A program made the position numbers and the translations under genes. A stretch of 33,126 nt of DNA, from assembly GCA_017442185.1 (NCBI GenBank), contig JAFSAT010000006.1, positions 1 through 33,126 of the forward strand, in the 5' to 3' direction. This stretch comes from Bacteroidaceae bacterium (GTDB taxonomy: Bacteria; Bacteroidota; Bacteroidia; Bacteroidales; Bacteroidaceae). Shown in pieces: positions 31,362 to 33,126 of this stretch (positions are counted from its first letter, which is position 1; each line of letters opens with the position of its first letter). Under the pieces are notes generated by a model. It saw nothing but the letters and a program-made list of their open reading frames with translations. It did no database searches and was not told the DNA's origin.

Positions 31362-32753
31362 TTAGTTCTTTAATTCTTTACGAATTCTTTTTCTTATTTC
31401 TTCTCGCTCCTCGCTATATTGGTATTGAAAACTTGCTATTTTGCGTTTTTGTTCTTCTTCTTTGTCCTTTTCTATTTTAGCTCGTAGTTTAGCGCATTTT
31501 TCTTCCATAATTCTACGCCTTTCAATTTCTTTTGTGTCTTTAGCAGTGATTGGATTTTGGGTTATTATTGCTGTTTCTTCTAAATTTCTTAATTTGTTTA
31601 TTATATTATAGATTCGATTACCCTCTTCGTATTTGGTAAATATTAGATTTATTTTTTGTGAAAAGATTTCAAGTTCCAACAATCCAACTTCCAAAATAGC
31701 ATTAAACTTGTTATCAGTTATTCTTATTTCAGGGGTAGAATCGCAATGGCGAATCAAACTTCTTCTTTCAGATTCTAATGAGGTAAACATTTTGTTATAG
31801 CAAGTATCAATAACAGTTTGTTTATATGATAGTATAACATCCTCATAACCAATAACTACAAAATCTTTCTTATTGGATAAAATTAAAAAGGTATCATACA
31901 ATAGAATTTGTATATTTCTGCCTAATAGGGGTATTAAGGGTTTTTTACTAACCTTTGGAGTGTTAATTCCGTTATCTACCAAAAGACATTCTTCGTTAAT
32001 GTTAATAGCTTGCTTGTTGTCAAATTGTTTGTTAATTTCAAAATATACATAACCTTTGAACTTGGGATACTCTGTATATTGGTAATCATTACTGATTGCT
32101 ACAACAGGTTCCTTGTAAGGTTTTAATGATTGATTTTCTGGATATTTTAATTTGATTTTATTTATTTCTTCCAAGGAAGATTTTATTATATCTTGGCAAT
32201 ATTTTACTTTTTGTTCACTTAATGTATTTGCGATTAGTGCATTTTGATAATGTATTATTTTCTTCTGCAAGTTAATAATTTCAGGATGAATCTTATTGTT
32301 GTTATCTATTATCTCATAATAATTACTCCTTATACTATTATATGCCTTATCTTGTACACAAGATATGATATTATTTAGCCATTCATTGTCTTTGTTGTCA
32401 ATATTCACCAATTCTATTTTTTCTTTTTCTTCATGTTTTGTAAATGACTCAACAACTAAACTGATTATCACACCCCAAATAATAATTGGGATAATTAATA
32501 ATGGTAGTGTCAAGAAACATTCAAAAGCAAGACTTATCAGTGGTATAAAAAGTGGTATTAATGCTATTCCAATAATAATAAGTATTACAGCGAAAGTTTT
32601 ACTTATTGGTTCACTATCATTGTTGTACGATGTGTTAGGTATAGAGTCTGCTACTGCAAAAGGAGCTACAATACTCCACGCAATCAATGTGGAAATAAGA
32701 TTTGTTCCCCATTTTGTATTTCTTTTACTAAAAGGGTCGTTTCTTCTAGCCAT
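31362..32753 (-). CDS. Membrane protein with coiled-coil C-terminus, partner of an XRE regulator
   Basis: 463 aa from the ATG at 32753 (MARRNDPF); a TTG 48 bases upstream is a poorer start. Two or three membrane helices lie near the N-terminus: about 18-35 (NLISTLIAWSIVAPF) and a long hydrophobic run of about 53-102 that should cross twice. The large remainder is cytosolic and lysine/glutamate-rich. A middle part, NIQILLYDTFLILSNKKDFVVIGYEDVIL, is faintly like a PH-type beta domain. The last 70 residues form a strongly charged helix (about 410-463). I do not recognise a family. The sequence is AT-rich and lies just downstream of a small XRE gene on the same strand, which suggests an autoregulated accessory pair. 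Confidence 0.75.
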   Translation of the reverse strand: MARRNDPFSKRNTKWGTNLISTLIAWSIVAPFAVADSIPNTSYNNDSEPISKTFAVILIIIGIALIPLFIPLISLAFECFLTLPLLIIPIIIWGVIISLVVESFTKHEEKEKIELVNIDNKDNEWLNNIISCVQDKAYNSIRSNYYEIIDNNNKIHPEIINLQKKIIHYQNALIANTLSEQKVKYCQDIIKSSLEEINKIKLKYPENQSLKPYKEPVVAISNDYQYTEYPKFKGYVYFEINKQFDNKQAININEECLLVDNGINTPKVSKKPLIPLLGRNIQILLYDTFLILSNKKDFVVIGYEDVILSYKQTVIDTCYNKMFTSLESERRSLIRHCDSTPEIRITDNKFNAILEVGLLELEIFSQKINLIFTKYEEGNRIYNIINKLRNLEETAIITQNPITAKDTKEIERRRIMEEKCAKLRAKIEKDKEEEQKRKIASFQYQYSEEREEIRKRIRKELKN

Positions 32754-32810
32754 ATATTTAGTATTAGTAAGGTTGCTAATTTTGATAAAGTAAATTATCA
32801 ATTTTATTAA

Positions 32811-33095
32811 CTATTTAAGCAAGTTATCTAATTCGCTCCTGCAGTTGAATTGATATATCTTTCCTCTTATCTTAATAAATCCCTCTACAGCCTCATCGCC
32901 CATAGGTTCAAAAAGGGATTTTACACTAACACCAAGAGCAACAGCCATTTTCTCAATGGTATCTAACCTTGCGTTACCATACATCGCTCTCGTTAGACTT
33001 GAAGCGTCAATATCCATGTCGCTTGCAAGGTCTTTAAGTTGCTTGCCTTGTTGCTTGCAAAGGCGTTTTACATTTTCTGCCAATATCTTTTCCAT
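32811..33095 (-). CDS. XRE-family helix-turn-helix regulator
   Basis: A 94-aa DNA-binding protein. Residues about 5-62 form an HTH_3/XRE domain: NVKRLCKQQGKQLKDLASDMDIDASSLTRAM...LDTIEKMAVALGVSVKSLF. A short C-terminal extension, VEGFIKIRGKIYQFNCRSELDNLL, is a beta-hairpin-plus-helix tail I associate with Bacteroidales XRE proteins. It starts 31 bases from the window edge, so its promoter is at or beyond the border. The next gene begins 57 bases downstream on the same strand (10 bases if the TTG start is used). It probably represses its own operon; this is inference from size and position. Confidence 0.88.
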   Translation of the reverse strand: MEKILAENVKRLCKQQGKQLKDLASDMDIDASSLTRAMYGNARLDTIEKMAVALGVSVKSLFEPMGDEAVEGFIKIRGKIYQFNCRSELDNLLK

Positions 33096-33126
33096 GTCTA
33101 TCCTATTTTGGGTGCTAATATACTAA

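Noticed and set aside
32754-32801. TTG start for the membrane protein behind the XRE gene
   Set aside because: The ATG at 32753 is a better codon and gives a basic N-terminus before the first helix.

Overview
The window looks like a chromosomal segment of a Bacteroidales bacterium (Bacteroides/Prevotella-like; I cannot fix the genus). The signs are promoters of the Bacteroidetes type (TTTG, about 19 nt, TAnnTTTG; best at the tRNA-Cys gene), an S46 dipeptidyl peptidase, a DUF4290 protein, a BspA-like leucine-rich repeat protein, C-terminal tails resembling type IX secretion signals, and the gene order DUF4290-murA-rimM-M23-dxr-rseP.

Layout. (1) 1-2410: AT-rich left edge with the 3' part of a large surface-type protein (FN3-like repeats, then GLUG-type repeats) and a 78-aa orphan. 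(2) 2466-4580: tilS on the minus strand, then tRNA-Cys and a short nitroreductase-like gene on the plus strand, closed by a 19-bp hairpin. (3) 4612-14003: nine tightly spaced minus-strand genes, transcribed tsaB, DUF4290, murA, rimM, M23-like, dxr, rseP, serpin, alkaline phosphatase. This cluster covers tRNA modification, cell-wall and isoprenoid synthesis and envelope proteolysis, with two secreted enzymes or inhibitors at its end. (4) 14214-16702: an AT-rich insert with a membrane TIR-domain protein, a coupled TPR membrane protein and a 45-codon remnant of a formylglycine-generating-enzyme-like (SUMF1) domain. (5) 16766-20887: an S46 peptidase with the DPP11 specificity residue, then an overlapping ECF sigma factor / membrane protein / lipoprotein operon. 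(6) 21178-28547: a secreted-protein cluster (1195-aa BspA-like protein, a dockerin protein, a cohesin-like protein, an unlisted 49-aa peptide, a 127-aa basic protein) with a 105-bp MITE-like repeat and a solo half copy. (7) 28548-29261: a 714-base non-coding region with a repeat-rich leader and the ugd promoter. (8) 29262-31258: UDP-sugar dehydrogenase followed by an N-terminally truncated replication-initiator-like remnant. (9) 31362-33095: an AT-rich XRE regulator plus membrane/coiled-coil protein pair.

The best candidate for an undescribed system is the TIR-TM / TPR-TM pair with its SUMF1 scar. Other points worth checking are the 49-aa peptide gene with its neighbouring repeat, Asp in place of Cys in the MurA active site, a LytM-fold protein missing two active-site histidines, and a serpin whose register-predicted P1-P1' is Met-Ser. 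All family assignments were made by reading motifs, without database searches.
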